NCBI GenBank assembly: GCA_014058105.1
Contig: JACGCM010002568.1
Location: forward strand, 1,488,001-1,552,000
DNA length: 64,000 nt
Source: Kingdonia uniflora
Lineage: Eukaryota > Streptophyta > Magnoliopsida > Ranunculales > Circaeasteraceae
Direction: 5' to 3'
Shown: piece after piece, positions 21,723 to 35,258 of the stretch
Layout: each line of letters opens with the position of its first letter
How positions within the stretch are numbered: the first letter of the stretch is position 1
Translations under genes and position numbers: made by a program
Notes under the pieces: generated by a model
What the model saw: the letters and a program-made list of their open reading frames with translations, nothing else
Database searches by the model: none
What the model was told of the DNA's origin: nothing

Positions 21723-22746
21723 ATGTGCCCAGCTGGGAGCTTTAGACTGGTAGGAATTACCAAGAAAAAACATCTTCAAAAGGAGAGTTTGGTATCTAGA
21801 AATGGAGCTATACTACTAAAAGAGGTAATCAAATCCGCTGGTTGTAAATATAATACCTACCGCATCTTCTCCAAAAAAGAGCTTGAAATAGCAACAAACT
21901 ACTATGACAATGACCGGATTCTTAAAGAAGATGGCTATTACGCTTTATAAAAGTTCAATGAGGACCATAAGTACATTATTTTTTCAAAAATTATAGAGGA
22001 TTTTGTAATTTCTTTGCAAATAAGAAATCACAAGAACGTTATGAAGATCTTGGGCTGTTGCTTAGAGACCAAAATTCCTATACTAGTTTACGAATATCCA
22101 GTGAATAAAAATCTCTCAAATCTTCTCCATGAGAACAGTATTACTAAGGAAAACTGCTCACCAATATTATAGTGGGAGAGTAAGTTAAGGATTCCAACAG
22201 AGATTGGGGATGCAGTTACCTATATGCACATTGCCACTTCCACTCCCATCATTCACAGGGACATTAAATCTTGCAACATTTTCCTGAGAGAACAAAATGT
22301 CGTTAAACTCTTCGGGTTTGATCTCTCCTTACAAATCCCGTCAGGCGAAGAAGATGTAGAAACAAACATGTCACGAACAATTGGGTACATAGCTCCGGAG
22401 TGTATGAGTGGTTAACCAATTACAAAGAAATGTGATGTTTATGGGTTTAGTAGTACGTTAATTGAGATTTTAACTGAAATGACCCCCAGAAATTTTAGGC
22501 CTTGGTTAAGGCTAGAAGATTCATCTAACGTTGTTTCAGAGGCAAGCGGTAGTGATTTGTATTTCAGTAAGGAGCAGGTATTTGAAGTGTCAATGAAAGG
22601 AAATATCTTGAGAGAAGGAGAAATCAAGCAGGTGATGGCATGCATAACACTTGCATGGGAATGTTGAAAATATAATCTGATCGGAAAGACCAAAAATGAA
22701 GGAAGTTACAAAAGAATTAAGGCGGATTAAAACTATCACCGGCTGA
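21723..22746 (+). pseudogene. ZED1/ZRK-like pseudokinase pseudogene 1
   Basis: Resembles the RLCK-XII pseudokinases (ZED1, RKS1 and relatives), which partner the immune receptor ZAR1. It has the N-terminal RNGAILLKEVIKS and FSKKELEIATNYYDNDRIL, then KILGCCLETKIPILVYEY, IIHRDIKSCNIFL and GTIGYIAPE-like blocks. The activation-loop DFG is replaced by GFD (KLFGFDLSL), so magnesium binding would be lost. A deletion removes the VKK lysine region near 21945, and stops and frameshifts follow (21948, 22170, 22413, 22664). A splice acceptor (GACAG) may precede the ATG. Confidence 0.7.
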
Positions 22747-23972
22747 CTAATTGTAGACTCTGCAATTAAGTCCTAAGAAAGTAAAGCATTTAGGTATCCT
22801 TTGTCTATCTCAATGTTTTGAATGGTTAATCTATCAAAGTTATATATGTAAAAGAATGGATGATCAAGGTCATAAAGTGCACTTTTTGGCATATATTCAC
22901 TTCTAAATAAAAACTCGTGTTGTGATCTAGTTAGTTTCGTATAACTGCTTACAGTATAAGTACCGAGGAAGTCTACCTTGTTAAAATTATTACTCTATGC
23001 ATGCATATGGGTACTTAGCTCAATCGAAGTGGGGAAACTGGTCTAACTTCAGAATGAGTTAACTATTGTACATAACTCAATCGAAGTAAGCAACGAGGCC
23101 AAGCATATTCATCAGGGAAATACAGGTACTTAGCTCTGGAGTGATGCACTATTAGTCAATCCACACTGGAATTTAATTAGTTGAGTTGTTACCTGAAACT
23201 AAGCCCTCGGTCATATATTAATGAAGTAGGATTCAACATCAAATTAACATTCTAGTTCTATTGAAGATGGCCAGGAAATTCATGGTTCAACCGCAATAAT
23301 GTTCCCTAGGAGAAGCACTTCATTGTGAAAATGAAGTGTTGTCTTAAGTTAAGTAGGACGGAACTAAAAGACTAATGAAATCAGTTTTCTGTAAAACAGG
23401 ATTCACATATGATTTTTACGTGGAATTTCCTAGAAATAACCAACAAATGCAATTGGCTTTCATCTAAGAGCATCCAAATATATGCGAGGTTCCAATAATT
23501 GGGTTAGACATTACATCAGTTCTTCACATCTTGATCTCTCCTAATCATGTTCAAGATATCGGGACCTCAATTTTTTTGCAAGAACCATACCCAAGATATA
23601 CAGGTGAGTCTACTTTATTTGACTGGCAAGAGACGCTGATTTAAATAGCGCGTCATCATTTTGCTCCACACATGCTGTGGATATGTAGGGTCGTAGTGTG
23701 ATGCATTTGGGAAAGAGAGATGAAAGTTTCATAATAAGCACAACCTTCCAACCCTTCCCTGAGCTAAGACCTTGGGTTTTACTTGAATATCTTGACACTT
23801 TCATTTGTGCTGGAAACCTTAAGAAGAGCCGAAGTGGCTAAATTTTTTTCTGAGTTAGTCTCTCTATTTCTCTTTGATTTTCTTATATTAATTTTATTAC
23901 CTTACTTTGTTGTGGTTCTTTCTCTTATTCTGATTTTACTATTATGAATTTCATGTGCTTAAAGATACGAGA
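22747..23972. other. Spacer between pseudokinase genes, with a possible kinase scrap
   Basis: The 3' flank of gene 1 (22790-22880, ending AAGAATGGATGATCAAGGTC) matches that of gene 2 (25215-25312), so the two genes were duplicated together with their flanks. Near 23120-23215 the plus strand gives GKYRYLALE and a following stretch that could be a very decayed kinase subdomain VIII. That reading is weak. Confidence 0.4.
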
Positions 23973-25178
23973 ATGTTGTCTCGGTGGCAGTCTAGACGTG
24001 AAAGACATCTTCGGAAGAAGAATCTCTTCACTAGAAATGGAGCTATACTTCTTGAAGAGGTAATCAAATCCGTTGATCATACATATAATCCCTACCTCAT
24101 CTTCTCAGAAAAAGAGCTAGATATAGCAACAAACTGCTATCGCAATGACCATATTCTTAAAAAAGACAGGTTTTATGTTCTATATTGGGGGAATCATGAA
24201 GATCGTAAAATATCAGTTAAAAAGTTCAATGAGGATTGTAAGATACCAGTTAAAAAGTTCGATGAGGATGAGGATGAGGATGAGGGATTGTAAGATATTA
24301 GCTATAGACGATTTTGTAATCTTTGCAAATAAGAAATCACAAGAACATTCTAACGATCTTGGGTTGTTGCTTAGAGACTGAATTACCTATACTTGTTTAT
24401 GAATATTCAAGCAAAGAAAATCTCTACAAACTTCTCTATGATGTCACCGTTGGAAAGGATACACTCTCTTTAGAGTATCGCCTCTCAGCGTTATCGTGGG
24501 AAAGTAAATTGAGAATTGCAACAGAGATTGCAGATGCAGTTACCTATATGCACATTTCCACTTCCACTCCCATCATTCACAGAGACATAAAACCAAACAA
24601 CATTCTTCTGGACGGCCAAAATGTTGTTAAACTATTTGGGTTTGATCTCTCCTTAAAAATATCGTTGGGCGAGGACCATGTAGAAGCTACATTACAAGGG
24701 ACATTTGGGTACATGGATCTAGAGTATACCCAATACGGTCTATTAACAGAGATTTGCAATGTTTATGGATTTGGTGTTTTATGAATTGAGATTTTAACTG
24801 AAACGGAGCCTCCAGAATTTGAACGTCTACACGCTTTAGATTATACTGATGATGAAGGTTCTTCTAGTGTAGGTGAGTTGGATAATGCTGGCGCGGTTCC
24901 TGTTTTGTCCAGTGAAACTTTGGATCAAAATGAAGGCGATTCAACACCAAGTGAATTTTCTCGTTCCTTTTCTTTGGCTAGAGCTAATGATGTCTCAAGT
25001 AAGAAACACTTATTGGAAGTGTCACTGAAAAAGAAACAAATTGGGAGAAAGAGAAATCAAACAACTGATGGAATGCATAATACTGGCATCAGAATGTATT
25101 GAAAATAAACCTAAGGAAAGATCATTAATGAAGGAAGTCACAGAAGAATTATGGCAGATTAAAACTATGACCTGCTAA
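23973..25178 (+). pseudogene. ZED1/ZRK-like pseudokinase pseudogene 2
   Basis: Tandem relative of the gene at 21723. It starts MLSRWQSRRERHLRKKN, then FSEKELDIATNCY and KISVKKFNED (the ATP-site lysine is present). Next come ILGCCLETELPILVYEY, LSWESKLRIATEIADAVTYMH, HRDIKPNNILL and again GFD instead of DFG. A local duplication (AGTTAAAAAGTTC repeated) and a GATGAG microsatellite near 24258-24285 cause a frameshift. A stop at 24782 and another frameshift follow. The C-terminal end (KERSLMKEVTEELWQIK) stops at 25176-25178. Confidence 0.7.
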
Positions 25179-25622
25179 TTGATTATAAACTATGCAGTTA
25201 ACTCCCTTATTTCAGGAGTAAGAAACTAGAGAATTCTGGTATCCCTTTTTTATCTATATGTTTGATATGGTTGCATTGTCAAAGTTATGTACAAGAATGG
25301 ATGATCAAGGTCAGTAGAGTATTAAAAACATTGTATGTTACCTCTGATTTGTACTGTGTATTCAGAGCAAATTGTTCTTTCAATAATTCATCAAAACTTC
25401 AGTCTAGTACCAACTTCATATATATAGTAGTACTTCAAGCTTGCTATATATGATCTTCAAATAGGTAGTCAGACTAATGTAACAAACTAATCATCTACAA
25501 TTGTTGCACTAGTTTAGCGTTAAAAGTATAATCAGCTTCTATATATAGTAGATGCAAGAAGATGCCCATTTTTTAATGCAAAAATGAATCTCAATAAAAT
25601 TACTCGAATCAAGCAGTTCGGG
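25179..25622. other. 3' flank of pseudokinase 2
   Basis: No gene. It shares blocks with the 3' flank of gene 1 and with 20325-20470. It ends where the LTR of element B begins (25623). Confidence 0.5.
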
Positions 25623-25713
25623 GGATCCAGGAGGATCAAGGAACATTTGAAGTTTTAGTAAAACTCGTTCGAACAAGGTTGAGAGTCGTTCGAACAACTC
25701 CCAACATTGTTCG
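25623..25713 (+). repeat. 5' LTR of element B, piece 1
   Basis: GGATCCAGGAGGATCAAGGAAC matches, in pieces, the start of the 3' LTR at 59042. TCGTTCGAACAA-type motifs follow. The final five bases, GTTCG (25709-25713), are the target duplicated by the insertion of E2. Confidence 0.85.
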
Positions 25714-26449
25714 TATAGTAGCTTACTCGCAGCCTTCTACCCCAGACAGATACTCGAAGGCTACTTCAAAGCCTACTCGAACATATCGAACTCAAGAAAA
25801 ATTCCCAAACAAGCCTCCCAAAGATCATCCGAAGACGAAGCTTTAACTCTAAACAGGCCTCGAGGACGGACTCCACACATTGCAGCAGAAACACTTCGAC
25901 CATATCTACACATGGTCGAAGTATGACTGGACAGGCAGCTAGCTCACTAGTAAAGACGCCGCAGTAGTTGGTCCTTACAGCTATAGTGACAGACCCAACC
26001 ACTGCCACAGTGTAAAAGTACAGAGACAGACCCAACAACTGTTACAGTGACAACTCCGACATTTCCAGCGCCGATACCCACGCCAAAATATCCGGAGGGT
26101 ACCCTTGTAATCTGACCTAACCTTGGTGACTCAGCCCTTCCCATGTTTTATAAATAGGAGAGATGGGGAACTAAGAGTGGGTTAGAAAAATTCTCCCCAG
26201 CCCCTTGGCAGTTTACCTTCGATCACCCTGTAATAACCCAGTACTCGAACCTTCAATTACTCATCAGTAATAAATACATTCTTAAAAATCCTCATCAGAG
26301 GTCGTAGAGCGTCATATTTTGGCCTCTACGTAAGTATATTGTCTGTAGATTGTCCATGCTCTAGATTATTTACTTGTATTCCTTTGATTGCGGATTAACC
26401 CCGTGGTATAAGAGCCGACTTCCCCTTCAAAAGAAGTTAGTCCCCTACA
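25714..26449 (+). repeat. 5' LTR of E2
   Basis: 736 bp, starting TATAGTAGC (ancestral TGTAGTAGC, as in the 3' LTR) and ending CCCCTACA. The TATA box is TATAAATA at 26149-26156. Compared with the 3' LTR it keeps a segment of roughly 170 bp (about 25938-26105) that the 3' copy has largely lost. Confidence 0.9.
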
Positions 26450-26451
26450 TT

Positions 26452-26466
26452 TGGCGCCGTCTGTGC
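26452..26466 (+). promoter_or_regulatory. Primer-binding site of E2
   Basis: TGGCGCCGTCTGTGC, two bases after the LTR end. This is the usual form for Tat-type plant elements. Confidence 0.7.
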
Positions 26467-26531
26467 TTCCTACACTACCAATCTCCTTTTTTCCCACTCC
26501 CTTTGTCCTTACCTTCAACCGGTTATCTTTA

Positions 26532-27960
26532 ATGACACCCACCCTCCGCTTAAATTCAACCCATGCCGGCATCTCCGTTGACGGAGAGACTGCCCAGGTA
26601 GCCCTACTATCTCAGCAAGTGGCTCAAGCCAAGGAGTGCCATCACGCACAACTTCACCAAGAACGCAAAAAGTACCGGCTGGAGCTAGAAACCGAACTGA
26701 ACCGCCGCCTGGACGATGAGAACAGACAAAACTGGGCAATCGATGAGCTACGCAACACCGTACGAGAACTGCAGAGACTACAGCCTCTGGAAGCTGCTCG
26801 ACCATCCCAAGCACCAGACCCATCGCGCATATTCGTCCGCGCTCGCCTGAGACCCTTACAAAATTTTGAGATACCCCCAGTACATACCGGCGTTGAAGGC
26901 GTTCCCCGTACTATTCCCCCAACTGGTTCTATCCATCTCGGGATTCACCCCACAAAAGATTCATTTGACTCTACCCTCCGCTCCTCCAGACAACCCAGAC
27001 GCCGTCCTGCTCGAGAGTGACTCGGGGAACACAGTTTCGAATACATGCCACATGATCGACCTTACAATCCTCCAATCCCTCGATCTCCCCCTCATCCTTC
27101 CTATGTTGCACAGTAAGACTTTGACCACAAAATTTAACCCGTCGTTCGCGTCAGCGGGAGCCCAACCCCCAACTCCTGGAGTCGACTGAACAACCCTCTT
27201 TGTCCCAAACTTCTGGCTAACAAAATACCCCCCAATTTCTGTGCTCCCAAACTCAGTTAATACCGCAACACAGACCCCGAATCCCACATTCTCGAATTCC
27301 AAAATGCACTGAGCCTCTATTCCATGGCCGACTATCTGCTATGCCACCTTTTTCCAACCAACCTTACTAACAGCCCTCTTCGATGGTATTACGACCTTCC
27401 AAATGCCTCGATCCGTAGCTTCGAGCAACTATCACAGCTTTTTATCTCCCAGTTTGCCTTCAATAAAGACAGAGAAGTCCGAGTCGATGCCTTGTTCAAT
27501 TTCAGAAAATCCAACAACTAGGCACTCGAAGCCTTCACCAAGAGGTTTCTTGATGGGTCAAGGAAAGTCGAAAACCTTGACTGCGTGAATGATGTACTCG
27601 CATATTCTAATGCCCTACCAGATCATAGCCGTGTGAAAGAATACTTGGTCTTCCATAAACCCCAAATACTAGAGGAGATGCTCTCGAAGGTCAATGGTTG
27701 TATCGACCTCGAGCGCCTTCATGAATCCCGTAAATAGAGCCAGCCTTCGAATACCACCAACTTTAATAAACAACGAAAAAACCAGCCTCCTACTCCAACA
27801 CCCCCAATCGCTCCTGTCTCACAGGAGACTGAGAGTCGCAAACGCCCTAACATCGATAACAGCGCTGAAGCTCGCATGAAGCGACCAAAGCTAGTCTTAC
27901 CCACACTCACTGCCCCTCTCAGCACCTTTCTACCACACATATAGGTAGACCCCATCTGGT
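26532..27960 (+). pseudogene. gag of E2, with stops
   Basis: Starts at ATG 26532 (MTPTLRLNSTHAG). It shows the coiled-coil-like LLSQQVAQAKE part, the VRELQRLQPLE linker and the gag domain (WYYDLPNASIRSFEQLSQLF, RKSNN, LEAFTKRFL). In-frame stops include one near 27018, one within KLS*YRN (near 27258) and one at 27520. The end has PTPTPPIAPVSQETESRKRP, a basic proline-rich tail. No clear zinc knuckle is seen. Confidence 0.8.
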
Positions 27961-28029
27961 GTATCCCTTTCCCTATCGAAGTCAAACCAGGGGAACCTAA
28001 ATGTGCCAATCACAAATATAATTGTGTTA

Positions 28030-28860
28030 ACATACCAATAAATGCTTTGCCCTCCAGCGCTCTCTCGAAATCATCCTCTGAGTAGGTGGTCTACATTAGT
28101 ATGTTGCCGACCTTCCAAGCTACCTTGACGGGTCATACCTCAAGTCTCAACTCACCCCTGCTGCTGACACGGTCGAGGTGCATATCTACCGAATTTGTTT
28201 CATCGAGGTCAACAACATCAATAGCGGCAATTCAAAGAGCAAGCGTAAGCGTGTCAAAGAATGTTACATACTCACTTACCAGGAGAAGTTACTCGCCCAC
28301 CTGCCAGAATCAAGCCTTCGGCCTCAACTGGAAGGCATTTCTTTCATCGACTGTGCCACTTCACACGTCTGTTTACCCCATTCTGATCCATTAGTCATCA
28401 TGATTAAGATCGAGCATCTTGTCCTTCACACCATGCTGATTGATACAGGGAGTGTAGCTGATGTCCTTTTTCTCCAAACTGTCGAAACCATGAAGAAGAC
28501 AGATCTCATTACTGTTGCCAATGTCGAATTGAAGGCTTCAATAGGGCCACAAAAGTTGTTATTGGTCGAATTAGCCTACCAGTCACCACAGGTCCTGTCA
28601 CACTATAAACCAGCTTTCTTGTCATCGATAAGAAGTCCGAATACCTTAGTGTTCCCGGGTGTGACTGACTTCACACAATGTGAGCCATACCTTCGACATA
28701 CCATCAGACCCTTCGTCCTACCATCATACCCTTCGTTTCAACACTCCCGAAGGTACTTGGAACTTGAAAGGCTCTCAGCGCCTCGCCCGTTCACGCGAGC
28801 ATCCGGAGATCGATCAGACCCAGAAAATCGTCAGCTGCCCATAACAATCAATGTCCCTTT
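28030..28860 (+). pseudogene. Aspartic protease of E2
   Basis: The active site LIDTGSVADVLF (D-T-G-S intact) lies within a 262-codon frame that starts near 28178. The frame drifts out of register after NVELKAS (near 28540): the following VGLPVTT-type residues are read in another frame. Upstream, GISFIDCATSHVCLPHSDPLVIMIKI matches E1 closely. Confidence 0.8.
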
Positions 28861-29014
28861 CTATTCCTATACCTTCGACAGATACCATCTCACCCATCGA
28901 ACCCACTTTTTATATCGAACTCAACGGTCCTGGTCGAGGTACATTCGTTGGAACTTTTCTAGATGAGGCAGAATTCCTCGAGCTTACAGATTCCTTCGAA
29001 CAAACTAAGATGTC

Positions 29015-29900
29015 TTTGCATGGACATTCCAGAAGATGCCCAGTTTCGACCCCAGTCTGGCATTCCATCGCCTCGACCTCATTTCCTATTCATCATTAGT
29101 AAAATAGAAGAAGCGTAACATGACACCATGACTTTGAGAAGCAGTGAACCTTAAAGTAGACAAGCTCATAGCCGCAGGATTTATCAGTAAAGTAAAGTAC
29201 ACTGACTGAATATCAAATATTGTGGCAGTTCCCAAGAAGAACGGCAAGATTAGAATCTGCGTCGACTTCACAGACCTCAACAAGCACACACCGAAAGACA
29301 GTTTCCCCCTCCCGATCATCTCAATACTCCTTGACGCCACTATTGGAAATGGGCCACTATCAATGATGGATGAGGCTTCGGATTACAATCATGTACCCCT
29401 CCTCCCCGAAGATCAGCTTAAAACTTTCTTTATCACTGAACAAGGCCCTTACTGCTTTAGCGTCATGCCTTTTGGCCTTAAAAATGCGGGAGCCACTTAC
29501 CAATGCCTTGTCACAACCATGTTTAAACCTTTGCTTGGCAAGTCGGCCGAAGTTTACATCGATGACATGTTATGTAAGAGCCTCTAGAAACAGACCCATA
29601 TCCAGGACCTAACTGAAGTCTTTTCGATACTTCGAGCTTACAACATAAATCTCAACCCAGACAAATGCCAATTTGGTGTTTTCTCTGGTAAATTTTTGGG
29701 CCACCTTATCAGTAAACGAGATATCGAGATCAACCCCACCCACAATTAAGCCCTCATCGAAATGCCTTCGCCCTGAACCCAAAATGATGTCCAAAATGTG
29801 GCTGGTAAGATAACAGCCCTCAACTATTTCATTTCCAAATCCTTAGATAGATGTGTTTGGCTCTTTTCCCTCTTACACGACCAAGGCGTCCACAAAGCAT
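29015..29900 (+). pseudogene. Reverse transcriptase of E2
   Basis: Blocks in order: VAVPKKNGKIRICVDFTDLNK, SFPLPIISILLD, MPFGLKNAGATYQ and the catalytic VYIDDML. Stops fall near 29586, 29747 and 29776. The Y-x-DD catalytic pair is intact. The order and spacing are as in E1. Confidence 0.88.
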
Positions 29901-30340
29901 AAAAGAAAATCAACCCCGAGATCAACTGGACACCCGAATGTGAACTGGCCTTCCTCAAACTCAAAACTTATCTTGGCCGACCACCCATTATCAGCGCCCC
30001 TATCGAAGGAGAAATACTCCCTTTATACCTTACTGTTGCAGACACTTCTATCAGTTCAGTGCTTATTCGACTCGATTCAAACGTCGAGATGCCTGAATAT
30101 TTTATCAGCAAAACTTTAACACTCGCAGAAACTCGATATTCAAAACTTAGGCATTTTCTCCTCACCCTTGTCTATTCGTCCTGCAAACTCAAGTCATATT
30201 TTCAAGCCTACCCCATCTGTGTTATAAAAGTTACCCCCATCGAGAAGTGCTCAGCAAAAAAGAAAAATCTTGACGAATACAACAGTGGTCCGTGTATCTT
30301 GGTGAATACGACATTACCTTCGAGAAATAGATATCCCTGA
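29901..30340 (+). pseudogene. RT-associated RNase H of E2
   Basis: INWTPECELAFLKLKTYL, then ILPLYLTVADTSISSVLIR and MPEYFISKTLTLAETRYSK. A frameshift lies near 30230. Same position and content as in E1. Confidence 0.75.
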
Positions 30341-30464
30341 CAGGCCAAGCAGTAGCAGATTTCCTGGCTGACTTCCCTGTCGAAGACATCGATTGGGATG
30401 AACATAAAGATGACTTAATCGATGATCAACCTGAAACAGCAGATCCATGGAACCCCAACACTGG

Positions 30465-30860
30465 CTGGCGTCTATTCACAGATATATCTGCTAGGCCAAA
30501 CCATTTAGGGATCGGTATAGTCTTAGTCACACCTACCAATGACCAAATAGAGAAGGCAGTCAAGCTCAACATTGAATGTTCCAATAATGAAGCTGAGTAT
30601 GAAGCTTTGATTCATGGACTCGACCTTGCCCTCGACCTCAACATCCCCAAACTTGTAGTTTTCACTGATTCCCAAGTGGTTCAGAGACATTAAACAGGTA
30701 AAAATCAAGCTAACGGTTCCATAGCCGAATATGTTTCTCTTGTTCGACAGCTCATGGACCGTTTCCCCAAAAAATCTTCCATTACACATTACCCTCGAGG
30801 AGAAAACTGACATGCGGATGCTCTCGCCTATATAGCAGCTATGCTTGGCCAATCAGAATC
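30465..30860 (+). pseudogene. Second (archaeal-type) RNase H of E2
   Basis: WRLFTDISARPNHLGIGIVL keeps the first aspartate but changes the usual DGSA to DISA. ECSNNEAEYEALIHGL and VFTDSQVVQRH follow, and a stop comes immediately after. HADALAYIAAM is the last catalytic block. Stops lie near 30691 and 30808. Confidence 0.8.
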
Positions 30861-30869
30861 CCAGACCCT

Positions 30870-31949
30870 CCGTATCAAAGTTCTTGAACGTTGATGTATC
30901 GACCTGATAAAAGTCAATACCATCAATACTGGGGGCGAGAGTCTCGATCCAGACGACTGGCGAATTCCATTCCTCCATTACCTCATCAATGTAACCCTCC
31001 CAGATGATCCCAAAGACAGACTATCATTATTAGAAAACTGCCGAAGATACATCATCCACAAGCACGAGCTACATCACAAATCCCCAAATGGCGTCCTCCT
31101 TCGATACATATCTCAAGCCGAAACCTCTACTATTCTAGCCAAAATCCACGAAGGTACCTGCGGTGCTCACGCTGCTGGTCGTTCTATAGCCCTTCGAGTC
31201 GTCTCTCAAGGTTTATTCTGGCCGAACATAAAAGAATAGGCTGAAGAGTATGCCAAACACTGTGACAAATGCTAATGCCATTACCACAATATACATTGCC
31301 CTTCACAAGAGCTCCATTTCAGTCAAGTTTCCTGGCCATTCAAATGATGGACTATCGATCTCATCGGCCCCTTCCCTAAAGCCTCGGGTAGTAGAGAAAA
31401 CATCCTTGTTGCAACAGATTACTTTACCAAATGGGTCGAAGCTGTACCTTTCTATCGAAGAAGATGAAGTTATCAAATTTCTATGGGAAAACATTATCAC
31501 ACACTTCGGCTGCCCCCATATGATTCGATGCGACAATGGTCCTCAGTTCGTCGGCAGCAAAGTCAGAAACTTTCTTAAAAAACATAACATCATCCTCTCC
31601 CCCTCAGCACCTTACTATCCCCAAGGAAATAGTCAAGTCGAAATAATCAACAAAACCATTGTCGACGGTCTCAAGAAGCAGGTCGATGCGAAGAAGGGTT
31701 GATGGGTTTAGGGGTCACAACATGTCCTCTGGGCCTATCGAGCAACACTAAGAAAATCTACAGGCTGCACCCCTTTCCTTCTGGCATACGGTATCGAAGC
31801 TATGCTCCCTACTCAATTCGAAGTACCTACACGAGATCCAAACCTCCTAGACGAAGACAATGAGTTTGAGCTAGCATGAAACATGTTATGGATCGACGAA
31901 ACCAAAGACCGAGCTATTGCCAACCTTGGCCATTACCATACATCACTTC
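30870..31949 (+). pseudogene. Integrase of E2, part 1 (before the CACTA insertion)
   Basis: Zinc region HEGTCGAH ... HCDKC is intact. The core has TIDLIGPF, MIRCDNGPQF and PQGNSQVEIINK, so all three catalytic residues are visible, unlike E1. Stops and frameshifts occur near 31237, 31275 and 31460. The gene is cut at 31949, where the CACTA element starts, and continues at 44718. Confidence 0.82.
31947..31949. other. Target-site duplication TTC, left
   Basis: TTC precedes the CACTA terminus, and the same TTC follows the other end at 44718-44720. In E1 the uninterrupted site reads CATCACTTCAGAAATC, which confirms the insertion point. Confidence 0.9.
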
Positions 31950-31974
31950 CACTACACCAATTTTACTAAATTAC

Positions 31975-32360
31975 CACAGACCTAATCTGTAGTAATAGTC
32001 ATTTTGCCATGGATAAAGTCTGTAGTGGAGGTCTGTAGCAAATGGTGCGTGGCAATTTTTTTGCCACAGACTTTGTCTTTGGTTATTTAATTTAAATTGC
32101 TACGGAATAAATCTGTAGCAATTTTTTTGCCACGGACTTTGTCTGTGGTTATTTAATTTAAATTGCTACGGAGTAAATCTGTAGCAAATTTTTTGCCACG
32201 GAGTTTGTCTGTGGTTATTTAATTTATTTTGCTACGGAGTTAATTCGTGGCAATTTTTTTTTCCATGGAGTTCGTCTGTAGTTATCAAATTTATATTGAT
32301 ACGGAGTAAATCCATAGCAAAAAAAATGCCCATTTTGCCACTGATAGAGTCTATGGAATT
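31975..32360 (+). repeat. Subterminal repeats of the CACTA element
   Basis: About five imperfect copies of a ~60-70 bp unit with GCCACGGACTTTGTCTGTGG and GCTACGGAGTAAATCTGTAG. Each half is partly self-complementary. CACTA transposons carry such subterminal motifs as transposase binding sites. The right end has a shorter, more degenerate version (44600-44700). Confidence 0.8.
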
Positions 32361-32639
32361 TTTATTTTATTAAAAAAAAAACTAAAAATACTACAATACT
32401 GTACTCCTGAACCTGCAAAGCACTCCCAATCCTCCAACAATACATTTCATATATACTAATGATACATGGGCAAAAAATAGATATCCAAAATAAATCCCTC
32501 ATTCCATTAAACATTAAAAGATCCAAATACAATTGTTCCATATGCTAAAAGAACATATGTATAAGAGAAAAAAAGAAAAAAATAAAGAGTAATCCCGTGG
32601 TAAGTCGAAATTGTTCCAAATTACAATTGTTCCAAATTA

Positions 32640-32868
32640 CTACTTGTTGGTAAGCCGAAATTGCCTCTGTACTTTGAACGCTATTAGCTTGTATTGCACT
32701 AAGTTTATTCCTGAGAGAGTAATCCAGTGGCTTGAGTTTCAACGTAGTCTGAAAGGACCCTATAGCTTTATCATACTCTCTGGATAAGTTATAAAGAACA
32801 CCAAGTACTATGTGAACATCAGCACCATCTGGTAAAATTTGAGCTACTTCATTGAATAACCTAGCAAC
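32640..32868 (-). pseudogene. PEX5: Captured PEX5 exon (peroxisomal import receptor, TPR region)
   Basis: Minus strand, after a TAG acceptor at 32869: VARLFNEVAQILPDGADVH, IVLGVLYNLSREYDKAI, and LKPLDYSL.NKL.A.QANSVQS followed by AISAYQQ. This is the tetratricopeptide-repeat part of plant PEX5, which binds the PTS1 signal of peroxisomal matrix proteins. Only about 75 residues are present and W in SLWNKLG is R. No other PEX5 exon was found, so it is a captured fragment. Confidence 0.8.
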
Positions 32869-33468
32869 CTACCAAATAAGATGACTTAGAAGTTTTAAAA
32901 TTATAAGAAAAAATAAAGAAACTTATGCGTAAGTAAATAATTTTCCAACACAAAAATAGCTGCACATTGAAATCACTAGCCAGGGATATATATAGATATT
33001 ATTTATTTTAAATGTTAGTAAAACCATGGTAACAAGTTAAATATACATCTGCTTTGTGTAGGAAACAGAAGCTAAAAAGGTATGGAGTCTTATATCATCT
33101 TTGTATTGATGAAGAAAAAAGCCTTCGAAGCCATAACAGAACTAAGAAATGTAGTTATAGTTAGTAGTTTAAGATCTAAGAATTGTAGTTTGAACCATAA
33201 CAGAACTAAGAAAAATAGAAACATAAACTCCAAATGCTAATGAGCTTTCCTATAGAAAGTAGAAACCTACAAGTTCACATATGATATAAGCGTTTGTGTT
33301 CAACTGTAAGGCAGGTCCCAATCTCTCTTTACAAATATCTGAGTATTACTACAGTAGCATGCAAATGAACTTCTAGTACATGGCATCCACTATATCCATC
33401 TATAGAAGTTAAAATTATAAAAAGAAAAAAAGAAAAGATGCATTGGTATGGGATAAATTATAGCTTAC

Positions 33469-33549
33469 ATCATTTGCAATAGGAGAGGCTTGATCATCTT
33501 TGCCATATATAAGGGAAAGAAGAACATGCTTAAACTCTTCATAAGCTTC
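33469..33549 (-). pseudogene. Exon-like 81-bp fragment, gene unknown
   Basis: Minus strand between an ACAG acceptor and a GTAAG donor. It encodes EAYEEFKHVLLSLIYGKDD and a short tail, in phase 0 at both ends. It lies between the PEX5 and beta-amylase fragments. I cannot assign it to a protein family. Confidence 0.4.
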
Positions 33550-33662
33550 CTGTAAACCGACAAAAATATGTCAAAACTGGCAAGAGAACAAGCAAAGCAA
33601 GTATACGCAAATGAAGACTTGTTAAACTAAGAAAAATAAATATCATCCCCATGTTGGTGTCA

Positions 33663-35258
<1,596 letters not shown>

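Noticed and set aside
24145..24381. 78-codon ORF with repeated MRMRM
   Set aside because: Produced by the GATGAG microsatellite read out of frame within pseudokinase 2.
25609..25622. Target-site duplication for element B
   Set aside because: Bases before 25623 and after the 3' LTR (59549) do not match convincingly, and the LTR end is uncertain by a few bases.
28851..29099. 82-codon ORF between protease and RT of E2
   Set aside because: Out of frame with the polyprotein, which can be followed in other frames by homology to E1.
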